Positions 17,536 to 25,606 of a stretch of 64,000 nt of DNA are shown piece after piece. The stretch spans positions 186,001-250,000 of the forward strand of contig PABH01000049.1 in the NCBI GenBank assembly GCA_002702705.1. The letters run 5' to 3'. The stretch comes from Anaerolineaceae bacterium. GTDB taxonomy: Bacteria; Chloroflexota; Anaerolineae; Anaerolineales; Anaerolineaceae. A program made the position numbers and the translations under genes. The notes beneath the pieces are model-generated. The model was not told the origin of the DNA. It worked only from the letters and a program-made list of their open reading frames with translations, and ran no database searches. Numbering within the stretch: position 1 is the stretch's first letter; every line of letters begins with the position of its first letter.

Positions 17536-18507
17536 ATGAGTCTATCCTCCGAATCCCGTGTAAACACTGAATCAAATGAATATCGCCAAATCGTCCGTAT
17601 TGCTAAACTTTATTATGAAGAAGAATTAACACAAGAGCAAATCGGCGAACAATTGGGGTTATCCCGCGTTAAGGTTAACCGTATTTTACAACGAGCTCGC
17701 AAAATTGGAGTCGTAAAAATTACAATCGATGCTCCCGAAAGCGACCCGTACGATTTAGAACACGCGCTAACGATTAAATATAAACTGCGTGATGCCATTG
17801 TTGTTCCTGATGCGGAAGAAGGTGAAGCCTTGTGGCATGCTTTAGCCAAAGGAGCAGCTGAATGGCTGGTTGACCACCTTGAAGATGGCATGCGGGTTGG
17901 TCTGGGCATGGGACGTACCTTGTCGCATGTGCCTTTGTATTTTAATCCCCCCGAAAAAATCAACTGCAGTTTTTGTGAAGTGATCGGGGGCGCAGCAGAA
18001 ACTTCCGGTGGTTTTTCCAATTACAATGTAACCTCTCAAATGGCGGAGCTGGCTGGTGGGCGAGCCGAATATGTTTACGCTCCATCCATACTCTCCAGCG
18101 CAGAAGCCTGTTTATCCTTTAAACGAGAGCCAAGTATCGCCGATGCATTGGAGAGAGCACGCCAGTGTGACATTATTTTACAGAGTGTTGGTCCTGTGAA
18201 TAAATCTGCCCTGTTGTATGTGCATGGTTATTTTGACGAAAAAGATTTGGAAGAACTGCGTGAGAATGGTGCTGTAGGGGATGCATTAGGACGGTTTTTT
18301 GACCAGTCCGGTAATCCATTTCCAACCCGATTGGATGACCAAATTTTGGGCATCACATTAGCTGATTTAAAGAAAGTACCCTGGAGTGTGGTTGTGGCGG
18401 GCGGATCATCTAAAGTACCGGTCATAAAAGCAGCGCTGCAGGGAAATTTGTTTTCGGTGTTGGTGACCGATACAAAAACCGCCGAACAATTATTACATGA
18501 AGGATAA
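17536..18507 (+). CDS. SorC-family sugar-responsive transcriptional regulator
   Basis: A 323-residue DNA-binding regulator. The N-terminal helix-turn-helix (about residues 15-60) reads LYYEEELTQEQIGEQLGLSR with VNRILQRARKIGVVKI after it, the typical SorC/CggR arrangement. The remaining 250 residues are the sugar-phosphate-binding domain, with GLGMGRTL, VIGGAAETSGG and the C-terminal VVAGGSSKVPVIKAAL segment. SorC members bind phosphorylated sugars or glycolytic intermediates and control the adjacent catabolic operon. It is the first gene of the PTS operon, 3 bp ahead of the IIA gene, and diverges from ptsHI. The large palindrome at 17381-17413 is its likely target. Whether it activates or represses cannot be seen. 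Confidence 0.9.
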   Translation: MSLSSESRVNTESNEYRQIVRIAKLYYEEELTQEQIGEQLGLSRVKVNRILQRARKIGVVKITIDAPESDPYDLEHALTIKYKLRDAIVVPDAEEGEALWHALAKGAAEWLVDHLEDGMRVGLGMGRTLSHVPLYFNPPEKINCSFCEVIGGAAETSGGFSNYNVTSQMAELAGGRAEYVYAPSILSSAEACLSFKREPSIADALERARQCDIILQSVGPVNKSALLYVHGYFDEKDLEELRENGAVGDALGRFFDQSGNPFPTRLDDQILGITLADLKKVPWSVVVAGGSSKVPVIKAALQGNLFSVLVTDTKTAEQLLHEG

Positions 18508-18510
18508 TGC

Positions 18511-18954
18511 ATGCTGAATACCTATTTAACCCCGGAAATGGTTCGTTTGCAGATCGATGTTAAAGATTGGGAAGCTGCTGTACGGGCAGCTGGAAATTTA
18601 CTGGTAGATGCAGGTTACGTCTCCCCGAACTATATTGAAGCGATGATTAATGCGGTGCACGAAATGGGACCTTATATGGTATTAGCACCCGGCTTAGCTC
18701 TGGCACATGCCCGTCCTGAGGATGGTGTATTAAAAATGGGCATCAGTTTGGTCACATTGGCAAAACCGGTCAATTTTGGCTCGGAAGCAAACGATCCGGT
18801 TAATTTGGTCATTGCTTTTGGCGGCACCGATCACGAAAGTCATTTAGGTCTATTAGTTACGTTGGCTAGTTTTTTGGAAGACGAATCACGCCGTAAAGAG
18901 CTGGCAAGTGTTAAAACCTATCAAGAATTAGATCAATTAATAAAGGCTCAATAA
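18511..18954 (+). CDS. PTS IIA component, fructose/ascorbate type
   Basis: A 147-residue cytoplasmic IIA protein that would take phosphate from HPr and pass it to IIB. The phosphorylated histidine is H66 in GLALAHARPEDGV, the signature of the mannitol/fructose superfamily and its UlaC/SgaA branch. The C-terminal LGLLVTLASFLED and TYQELDQLI segments are conserved. It follows the regulator by 3 bp and precedes IIB by 13 bp, so the operon assignment is firm. Because the partner IIB and IIC belong to the ascorbate (UlaA-UlaB) class, it probably functions as an UlaC homologue, though the sugar need not be ascorbate. Confidence 0.9.
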   Translation: MLNTYLTPEMVRLQIDVKDWEAAVRAAGNLLVDAGYVSPNYIEAMINAVHEMGPYMVLAPGLALAHARPEDGVLKMGISLVTLAKPVNFGSEANDPVNLVIAFGGTDHESHLGLLVTLASFLEDESRRKELASVKTYQELDQLIKAQ

Positions 18955-18967
18955 AAAGGAGTTCAAA

Positions 18968-19261
18968 ATGAAAAACTTAAGAATTATGGCTGTTTGCGGA
19001 TTTGGACTAGGTTCCAGCATGATCCTGCGCTTAAAAATCGACGAAGTGTTAAAAAAACATGGCATTAAGGCAGAAACCTTTTGTTCTGACGTAACCACCG
19101 CTCCCGGTGAAAAATTTGACGTTGTATTCACCTCAAAAGAGATTAAGGATATTTTTAAGAAAGTCAGTCAGCCGGTGATTGTGATTGATAACTTTTTAAG
19201 TATTCCTGAAATTGAGGAAAAAGGCCTTCCCATTTTGAAAGAATTGGCGAATCAAGGATAG
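18968..19261 (+). CDS. PTS IIB component, ascorbate/galactitol type
   Basis: A 97-residue IIB protein that phosphorylates the sugar as it passes through IIC. The phosphocysteine is C10 in AVCGFGLGSS, the P-loop-like motif of the lactose/cellobiose and SgaB fold. The FCSDVTTAPG and VVFTSKEI segments match UlaB-like proteins. The ribosome site AAAAAGGAG precedes the ATG. The next gene is a glycosidase rather than IIC, which is unusual for these operons. No anomalies in length or key residues. Confidence 0.9.
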   Translation: MKNLRIMAVCGFGLGSSMILRLKIDEVLKKHGIKAETFCSDVTTAPGEKFDVVFTSKEIKDIFKKVSQPVIVIDNFLSIPEIEEKGLPILKELANQG

Positions 19262-19264
19262 TGG

Positions 19265-21427
19265 ATGCCAAATTCTAACAGTTTTTATCCGTATGGAGCT
19301 TCCTATTCCCCGCTGGTTTTTCCGGAAGATACGTGGCAGCGAGATTTAACCCGCATGGCAGAAAATGGAATGAACCTGGTGCGGGTTGCCGATGTGCATG
19401 GTTCATGGGATCAGATCGAAATTCGCCCCGGATTTTACCGTCTTGATAAACTAGAAAAATTTTATCAGGCGGCGGATCAATATGGTGTTCGTGTTTTATT
19501 AGCGGTTGGAACTTCCTGCCCGCCCTTGTGGTTGGCGACGGAAATCCCTGATTTACCCTTATTATCGAACCGGGGAGAACGATATCCACTCGCTTCTTCT
19601 TATCATTGGGCTTGTATTCACCACCCAGCCTTAATTGAAGCGGGTAAACGATATATTCATCAGTTGACTACTTTAGCGGTTCAACAGCCGAATCATTTTG
19701 GCTGGCAGATTTCTAATGAATTGGGTTTTCCGTTTATGCCGGTAAGGGAGAAAGACCAGCTCAGTTTATATTGTTATTGTGATCATTGTAAACAACGTTT
19801 CCGCACCTGGGTTAAGGATAAATATGGTGATTTAGAAACGCTAACCCAAGCCTGGGCTTGGGGCACCTCTTATTACTGGTATAACGATTGGAATGAAGTG
19901 AACCCACCCGAAGCGATGCCGAGTGCCTGGTCTGGGGTGACCCGCTGGATTGATTGGCGTTTATTCTGGCAGCAGGCATTTGCCGATTTCGCCGGATGGC
20001 AGCATGATCTTATTCATGAATTGGATCCCAATCATCCCACTTCGGTCAATACGTTTAACTTTAAAGGCTATGACCGCTTTGGGGTTTTCATGGGGCTTGA
20101 TCAATGGAAGGTATCCCAACGGGTGGACCATATCGGATATGACCTTTACCCTGGCAGCGGTGAAAAGATTCGTAAACGTACGGAACATAATTCCATTTTT
20201 TTGGATCATGGAAAGAGTGTAGCGCACCAGCGCGGCACCAATTTTTGGCTGCATGAAGTGGAAAGTGGTCCGATTGGTGGTTGGGTATTAGGCCCCGATT
20301 ACAACACCAACGCCAAGGATATCCTGCGTAATGGATTGGAAGCACTTGGGCATGATGTCAAATTAATGCTGTATATGCCCTGGCAGGAATGGGATTACCA
20401 ACCACTACATTGGGGTGCTTTGGTTGATTTGGATGGTAACCCAACCGAACGACTGTCTGCTGCCGGGCAGTTGGGACGGTTCTTACAGGAAAACGCAGGC
20501 TTATTAAGCTCAGCCCGTGTTCCGCGTGCTGAAGTTGCTGTTTTGGAATCAAAACCAAACGCCATCTTTTTCCGGGGCGTGGATCAGGAAGAGATTTTGT
20601 TTAATGCCCAACGTGGTGCTTACCGTGCTTTTTGGGAAAAAGATTACCAGGTGGATTTTGTTAATCCGCAAATGGTGATCGATGGTAGTGTATCTGACTA
20701 TCCGATTTTAGTACTCCCACTGATGGGATTGGTCAGTCAAGAATTGGCAGCAGCGTTGGCAAATTATGTAAAACAAGGCGGCCTGCTGGTTGGTTTTGCC
20801 CGGTTAGGCACCTTAGACGAACAGGGTTATTACCATCACCAATTACCAATTGATGGATTAAGAGAAGTTTTTGGTTTATCAAAAATCGAAGCTGATGATC
20901 AGGCTAACCTCCCTATTCAATTTGATGGCCAAAACTATATTGGCTGGCTTAAACGAGATTTATTAACCCCAGCTGAAGATACTGATATTTTGGCAGCATT
21001 TGCGGACGGAAAACCAGCAGTGACATTGGCACGATATGGACAGGGTTGTGGTTTATATTTTGCCAGCCAGGCTGATAGCGGTTTTATACATCAAGATGGT
21101 GGTTTACTTTCGGCTGTAATAAATAAGGTTTTGCCCTTACTCGAAATCAAACCGCAGATAACACTTTCATATCCTAACCGCCAGGCACGAGAAATTGATG
21201 CCCATATTTTAAAGGCGGATAACCAACTCTTATTGGTTATCAGTAACTATGCCTTACATGATCAGACGGTTTCCGTTCAGATCACGATGGGAAATCAAAC
21301 CGTTTCCAAAGTTGATGAGATTTTTCCAACTGAAATGGACAAAAAGTGGCAGTTTAATGATGGTCAGCTCACATTATTATTAAATTTAAAAAAGGAGGAA
21401 GGGAAAATTTTCAAAATCAGTCATTGA
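19265..21427 (+). CDS. GH42 beta-galactosidase
   Basis: A 720-residue cytoplasmic glycoside hydrolase of family 42 (no signal peptide). The TIM barrel spans about residues 1-390; the acid/base glutamate is E152 in WQISNELGFPF, and the likely nucleophile is E331 in WLHEVESG. A zinc-type cysteine cluster, CYCDHCKQRF, lies near residues 170-180. The trimerisation (flavodoxin-like) domain follows from about 400, and a small beta domain closes the protein. GH42 enzymes release terminal beta-linked galactose or sometimes arabinose from oligosaccharides. Placement between PTS IIB and IIC implies it processes an imported, possibly phosphorylated, galactoside. The ATG is 3 bp after the IIB stop. Confidence 0.92.
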   Translation: MPNSNSFYPYGASYSPLVFPEDTWQRDLTRMAENGMNLVRVADVHGSWDQIEIRPGFYRLDKLEKFYQAADQYGVRVLLAVGTSCPPLWLATEIPDLPLLSNRGERYPLASSYHWACIHHPALIEAGKRYIHQLTTLAVQQPNHFGWQISNELGFPFMPVREKDQLSLYCYCDHCKQRFRTWVKDKYGDLETLTQAWAWGTSYYWYNDWNEVNPPEAMPSAWSGVTRWIDWRLFWQQAFADFAGWQHDLIHELDPNHPTSVNTFNFKGYDRFGVFMGLDQWKVSQRVDHIGYDLYPGSGEKIRKRTEHNSIFLDHGKSVAHQRGTNFWLHEVESGPIGGWVLGPDYNTNAKDILRNGLEALGHDVKLMLYMPWQEWDYQPLHWGALVDLDGNPTERLSAAGQLGRFLQENAGLLSSARVPRAEVAVLESKPNAIFFRGVDQEEILFNAQRGAYRAFWEKDYQVDFVNPQMVIDGSVSDYPILVLPLMGLVSQELAAALANYVKQGGLLVGFARLGTLDEQGYYHHQLPIDGLREVFGLSKIEADDQANLPIQFDGQNYIGWLKRDLLTPAEDTDILAAFADGKPAVTLARYGQGCGLYFASQADSGFIHQDGGLLSAVINKVLPLLEIKPQITLSYPNRQAREIDAHILKADNQLLLVISNYALHDQTVSVQITMGNQTVSKVDEIFPTEMDKKWQFNDGQLTLLLNLKKEEGKIFKISH

Positions 21428-21507
21428 TCGTATAAGTTAGAACCATATCACCATCAAAACCCAATTTAAATCGAATTTCTATTCAATACCCCCGAAGGAG
21501 AAAGTTC

Positions 21508-22785
21508 ATGGATCTTAATATTGTTTTTGCTATTGTTCCCCGCTTATTGCCAACATTTATGCTGGGGATTGTTGCTCTGGTTGGTTTGCTCTTACAGCGC
21601 AAAACCTTTAGCCAGACCCTGGTTGGGACGATTAAAACGATGGCTGGTGTCATCATTTTGTTCACGGCTGTGGATTTATTGAGTGCCACCATTTCACCGA
21701 TTTCCACCATGTTCTCTCAAGTTTATCAGATTGAAGGCCAACCCACCGTTGATTTCACGGGCTTTTTGGCTTCCCATGGTGTTCAGGTTGTGTTGGTGCT
21801 GGTGTTAGGTTTTTTGGTAAACCTCTTATTAGCCCGTATTACCAAGTTCAAATATGTCTTCTTAACCGGACATATTTTATTCTGGAATGCCTTCATGGTT
21901 GTAGCAGCCTTAGGTGACACCGGAAAAATCACTGGTGTAGCCTTGGTTGTGATTGGTTCCATCATCCTTGGTATCATTTCCACTTTCCTGCCAGCCTTGA
22001 TTGCCCCCTTTGTAAAGAAAGTAACTGGCACCTCCGACTTCACCATTGGACATACAACCACTTCTCTTTCTATCGTCGGTGCTTGGGTAGGCCAATTATT
22101 TGGTGATAAATCCAAATCCACAGAAGAGTTAGCAATTCCGGAAGGTTTGGCTTTCATGAAGGAAATGGTCATATCCACATCTGTGATCATGATGGTATTG
22201 TATCTGGTAATGGGTTTGATCGCTGGGCCAGCCTGGTCTGCCGCGACCTTTGCCGGTGGTTCCGTCGTCGTCTGGATCCTGTGGGCAATTTACCAATCCA
22301 TTTCCTTTGGAGCCGCGTTAGTTATCTTATTAACTGGTGTTCGTATGATGTTGGGTGAAATTATTCCGGCGTTCAATGGTATTGCCAAAAAGATCGTTCC
22401 CGAAGCTGTACCCGCTTTGGACTGCCCCATGGTATTCCCCTATGCACCCAACGCCCTGGCGATTGGTTTCCCGATTGCTATGATTGCTTCATTGATAACC
22501 TTGGTTATCTTTGGTTTGGTAGGCGTCAAATTTGTCTTGCTGCCGTTGGTTGTAGCGGCCTTCTTTGATGTTGGCCCGGCAGCCATTATGGGTAACGCAA
22601 CCGGTGGTGTACGCGGTGCGGTATTGGCTTCCATCGTGGGTGGTATTCTGTTGATCGTTTTGCAAGCTCTCTCCATCCCGTTTGTTGCCAATTCAGCAGC
22701 CGGATTCATCAATGCATTTGGTGGAAACGACTTCTCCTTAATCGCAATTGTAGTTGGTGGTTTAGCCCGTTTGTTTGGGTTCTAA
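21508..22785 (+). CDS. PTS IIC component, ascorbate (UlaA/SgaT) type
   Basis: A 425-residue integral membrane sugar channel with about eleven hydrophobic segments. It matches the ascorbate/galactitol IIC family: the N-terminal VPRLLPTFMLGIVALVGLLL, the TGHILFWNAFMV loop, DFTIGHTTTSLSIVGAWVG, and the FPYAPNALAIGFPIAM segment are characteristic. Transport would be coupled to phosphorylation by the IIB protein encoded upstream. The ATG has the ribosome site GAAGGAGAAAG. It is the last gene before a 295-bp gap filled with hairpins, so it may end the first transcript. The substrate is not deducible; the neighbouring beta-galactosidase argues for a glycoside. Confidence 0.93.
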   Translation: MDLNIVFAIVPRLLPTFMLGIVALVGLLLQRKTFSQTLVGTIKTMAGVIILFTAVDLLSATISPISTMFSQVYQIEGQPTVDFTGFLASHGVQVVLVLVLGFLVNLLLARITKFKYVFLTGHILFWNAFMVVAALGDTGKITGVALVVIGSIILGIISTFLPALIAPFVKKVTGTSDFTIGHTTTSLSIVGAWVGQLFGDKSKSTEELAIPEGLAFMKEMVISTSVIMMVLYLVMGLIAGPAWSAATFAGGSVVVWILWAIYQSISFGAALVILLTGVRMMLGEIIPAFNGIAKKIVPEAVPALDCPMVFPYAPNALAIGFPIAMIASLITLVIFGLVGVKFVLLPLVVAAFFDVGPAAIMGNATGGVRGAVLASIVGGILLIVLQALSIPFVANSAAGFINAFGGNDFSLIAIVVGGLARLFGF

Positions 22786-22802
22786 ACCCCTCATCCAACC
22801 CC

Positions 22803-22819
22803 TCTCCCCGCCGGGGAGA
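22803..22819. terminator. GC-rich hairpin after the PTS IIC gene
   Basis: TCTCCCC and GGGGAGA form a 7-bp perfect stem around GCC, 17 bp after the IIC stop. It is not followed by a T-run. The wider phrase (CCCCTCATCCAACCCCTCTC) also occurs as a dispersed repeat in many bacteria. It may reduce readthrough into the epimerase gene or simply be a repeat. Confidence 0.45.
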
Positions 22820-22846
22820 AGGATTTAAGAACTTTGAAAATAGTTT

Positions 22847-23015
22847 AACTGTTCTGCGCAATTTACCCTTCCCGTTGGTGAAATTTGCGTTAACCTTGTC
22901 AAAAGTGCACCCAACGGGAGGCTTGGATTAAGATTGCCTCCCGTAGGGTAGACTTTTTGAGATCGTAGACTTGCATCTCACCTACGGGAGGGAAAACTTC
23001 CGGATAGGCTGAGCG
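22847..23015 (+). repeat. Paired-hairpin repeat element, copy 2
   Basis: A 169-bp element, same orientation as copy 1 at 2730-2896. Unit A: CCCGTTGG (22871-22878) with CCAACGGGAGG (22911-22921), loop 32. Unit B: CCTCCCGTAGG (22937-22947) with CCTACGGGAGG (22981-22991), loop 33, here perfectly paired, whereas copy 1 has one mismatch in unit B. Loop sequences are largely conserved, including GAGAT/ATCTC. It sits inside the sugar island between the IIC and epimerase genes and so would be in the transcript if the operon is read through. Confidence 0.85.
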
Positions 23016-23080
23016 GTACTTAAAATTTTACAAAATCACCTCTCCCAAAAATGGAGAAGATTAGAAATAAAGGTTTTATT

Positions 23081-23929
23081 ATGGCACGCCCAATTGGTAT
23101 TCATCTTTCATATTGGCAAACAAATTGGTCTCAGGATGTGGCCCCTTTTATTCAAAAGGCAAAACAAGCCGGTTTTGATGGTGCGGAATTCCCCTTGTTA
23201 TCACCATTTGAGATTGATTTTCCGTTTTGGCGGGCAGCCTTGGATGAACATAACATGCGGGCTACCTGCGGAACCGGTTTAAACCCACAGGTAGATATTA
23301 CCAGCCCGGATCGTGATATCCGTGCGGCTGGCATTCGGTATTTAGAGGCTTGTTTAAACGGTGCTGCTGTTTTAGGCAGCCCGGTTTTGGGTGGTCTGAC
23401 CTATGCCCCCTGGGGTTATTTTCCACAAGGTGATCCCTCAGTCTACCGCTGCAATTGTATTGAATCTTTAAAACAAGTGGCGGAAATTGCTGAAAAAAAT
23501 CAGGTAACCCTTTGCCTGGAAGTGGTAAATCGTTTTGAAGGGTATTTAATCAACACCGTGCAGCAAGGTTTGGAATTGCTGCAAGAAGTTAACAGTCCAT
23601 TTATTCGTTTACATTTAGATACATTTCATTTAAATATTGAAGAAGATCAAATAGCTCCTGCCATCCGCTTGGCTGCAAATCAGCTTGGACATTTTCACTG
23701 CTGTGAAAATAACCGTAAACGCCCTGGCTTGGGTCATATTCCCTGGCCGGAAGTGCGTCAAGCTCTGGATTCGATTCAATACCAGGGTTGGTTGGTGGTG
23801 GAGTCATTTGTTAATCCGGCAGGTGAAGTTGGGCGCGATTTATTTATCTGGCGTACTTTAAGCGACGTCCTGGATGAAGATGCAACCAATGCTGCCGAAT
23901 TTTTACGTAAAGAGGTTGCTGGTGTTTAA
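23081..23929 (+). CDS. Ketose 3-epimerase (D-tagatose/allulose 3-epimerase family)
   Basis: A 282-residue TIM-barrel protein of the xylose-isomerase-like sugar epimerase family. Metal ligands and catalytic residues are in place: E147 in LEVVNRFEG, D180 in LHLDTFHLNIEE, the histidine in GHFHCCENNR, and the final glutamate in VVESFV. RPGLGHIPW matches the conserved substrate loop. These enzymes invert C3 of free ketoses. The open frame extends ten codons further upstream, but the ATG at 23081 gives the standard N-terminus MARPIGIHLSYW. It overlaps the kinase gene by 8 bp. An L-ribulose- or D-tagatose-type substrate is possible; specificity cannot be read. Confidence 0.88.
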   Translation: MARPIGIHLSYWQTNWSQDVAPFIQKAKQAGFDGAEFPLLSPFEIDFPFWRAALDEHNMRATCGTGLNPQVDITSPDRDIRAAGIRYLEACLNGAAVLGSPVLGGLTYAPWGYFPQGDPSVYRCNCIESLKQVAEIAEKNQVTLCLEVVNRFEGYLINTVQQGLELLQEVNSPFIRLHLDTFHLNIEEDQIAPAIRLAANQLGHFHCCENNRKRPGLGHIPWPEVRQALDSIQYQGWLVVESFVNPAGEVGRDLFIWRTLSDVLDEDATNAAEFLRKEVAGV

Positions 23930-25595
23930 TCAGGAAAAATTACCTGTTTTATTTAATTTATTGGCGGAACGTTTTGACCAAGAAGAAAAGGCTCTTAACC
24001 AACTGGATGCATCCGTTGGGGACGGAGATCATGGTACAACGGTAAACCGTGCTTTTCAAGCTGCGGCTGGGGTAAGTTTTGAAACCTATCCTGACTTGGG
24101 CAGTGGATTTGATGCGGTTTCCCTGGTTTTGGCAGAACAAGCCGGGGGAGCGATTGGACCGTTGTTGGCCGCATTTTTTGCTGAACTTGGGGTTCATTTT
24201 TCCGGTAAACAAACTGTTCAAACTACTGATCTGGCAGAAGCCATGAGGGATGGTATACAAGCCATTCAGCAGGTCGGTGGTGCTTCCGTGGGACAAAAAA
24301 CTTTACTGGATGCCCTGGTTCCGGCTGTTCAACAGCTTTTGCAAACAAAAGAACTTCCGTTAAAAAATGCCATGCAGCAAGCAGCTTCGGCTGCCCGACA
24401 GGGAGCGGAGGCAACGAAGGAAATGGTAGCCCAACATGGGCGAGCCCATTTTTTGGGTCAACGTTCGAAAGGTTATCAGGATGCGGGTGCAACCTCGATT
24501 GCCATATTATTTGAAACCTGGCTGGCTGTGCTGGAAGGTGTTTTGCCGGATTCACAACCCAAACCGGAAAAAGATAAGACACACTTTGTCCCCCCTGTTG
24601 GTAAATTAATTAATCATCCCGATGATCTAATCACACAGGATCAAGAAGGCCTGGTAATGGCTTTTCCCCAGCATGTTGCCTTAACCACAGCGGGTATATT
24701 GGTGAGGGCAAAATCCAAAGCCGTAGGAAAAGTAGGTTTGGCCATTGGTCATGGTGGTGGGCACACCCCTTCGATGGGTGGTTTTATTGGTACCGGTTTG
24801 TTGGATGCTGATGTTTATGGGCCCTTATTCACCTGCGCTTCCGGTATACGCATCAGTCAAGCCATTCAAGCCGCTGACAAAGGGGCTGGTGTGGTCCTTT
24901 TGGTATCCAACCACAGCGGTGATGTATTAAACGCCCGACTGGCTGTTCGCCGTGCGGTTCAAATGGGTATTCAGGTGACACCGGTGTACCTCGGTGATGA
25001 TATTGCCACAGCCCCAAGAGAGTCTTATCAGGAACGGCGGGGTTTGGGTGGTTTATTATTTGCATTAAAAATAGGCGGTGCCGCTGCCGAAGCAGGTGAA
25101 AGTTTGCCTGAAGTGGTTTCTTTAATGGAACGAACGAACCGTAACACGGCTACCCTTGCAGTAGCTGTCCGGCCGCCAACCCATCCGGTGACGGGTGAAC
25201 CGCTCTTTTCATTACCTCCAGGTGAAATTGAAATTGGCACCGGCGTTCATGGCGAAGTTGGCGTGTATCGTGGACCACATTTGCCCGCAGATCAGATTGT
25301 AGATTTATTGTTAGAAAAAATTCTGGCTGATTTGGCACCACTTCAAACCGGAAAGGTGCTGGCTTTTTTGAACGGCAGCGGCGGCACTTCCAAGATGGAA
25401 CTGCATATTCTTTATCGCCGGGTTAAACAAAACCTGGAAAAAGCAGGCATCACCCTGGTGGCTGGCGTTGTAGACTCCTTGTTTACGACGTTGGAGATGG
25501 GTGGTTTTTCTTTGTCGATATGTGCAGTTGATAAAACTTTAACGCAGTGGTGGCAAAAACCAGCCCAAGCACCTTATTTCCGCTGGCCAGTTTAA
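23922..25595 (+). CDS. Dihydroxyacetone-kinase-type sugar kinase, DhaL-DhaK order
   Basis: A 557-residue ATP-dependent kinase for small ketoses. Residues 1-205 form a DhaL-type nucleotide-binding domain with LDASVGDGDHGTTVNRAF (the Mg-binding aspartates) and an ATSIAILFETWL end. Residues 225-557 form a DhaK-type domain with GHGGGHTPSMGGFIG and the substrate-binding histidine H443 in GTGVHGEVG. The classical ATP-type DHA kinase has DhaK first, so the order is reversed. The GTG start at 23922 overlaps the epimerase stop and has AGAGG 6 bp upstream; the longer frame would overlap the epimerase further without a ribosome site. Related enzymes phosphorylate erythrulose and other ketoses at C1 or C4. 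Confidence 0.88.
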   Translation: MFNQEKLPVLFNLLAERFDQEEKALNQLDASVGDGDHGTTVNRAFQAAAGVSFETYPDLGSGFDAVSLVLAEQAGGAIGPLLAAFFAELGVHFSGKQTVQTTDLAEAMRDGIQAIQQVGGASVGQKTLLDALVPAVQQLLQTKELPLKNAMQQAASAARQGAEATKEMVAQHGRAHFLGQRSKGYQDAGATSIAILFETWLAVLEGVLPDSQPKPEKDKTHFVPPVGKLINHPDDLITQDQEGLVMAFPQHVALTTAGILVRAKSKAVGKVGLAIGHGGGHTPSMGGFIGTGLLDADVYGPLFTCASGIRISQAIQAADKGAGVVLLVSNHSGDVLNARLAVRRAVQMGIQVTPVYLGDDIATAPRESYQERRGLGGLLFALKIGGAAAEAGESLPEVVSLMERTNRNTATLAVAVRPPTHPVTGEPLFSLPPGEIEIGTGVHGEVGVYRGPHLPADQIVDLLLEKILADLAPLQTGKVLAFLNGSGGTSKMELHILYRRVKQNLEKAGITLVAGVVDSLFTTLEMGGFSLSICAVDKTLTQWWQKPAQAPYFRWPV

Positions 25596-25606
25596 GTGAG
25601 GAACCG

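Noticed and set aside
22847-23015. Riboswitch controlling the epimerase genes
   Set aside because: The same sequence occurs before arsC and between thrC and arsC, genes with no metabolic link, so a shared ligand-sensing role is unlikely; a repeat explains it better.
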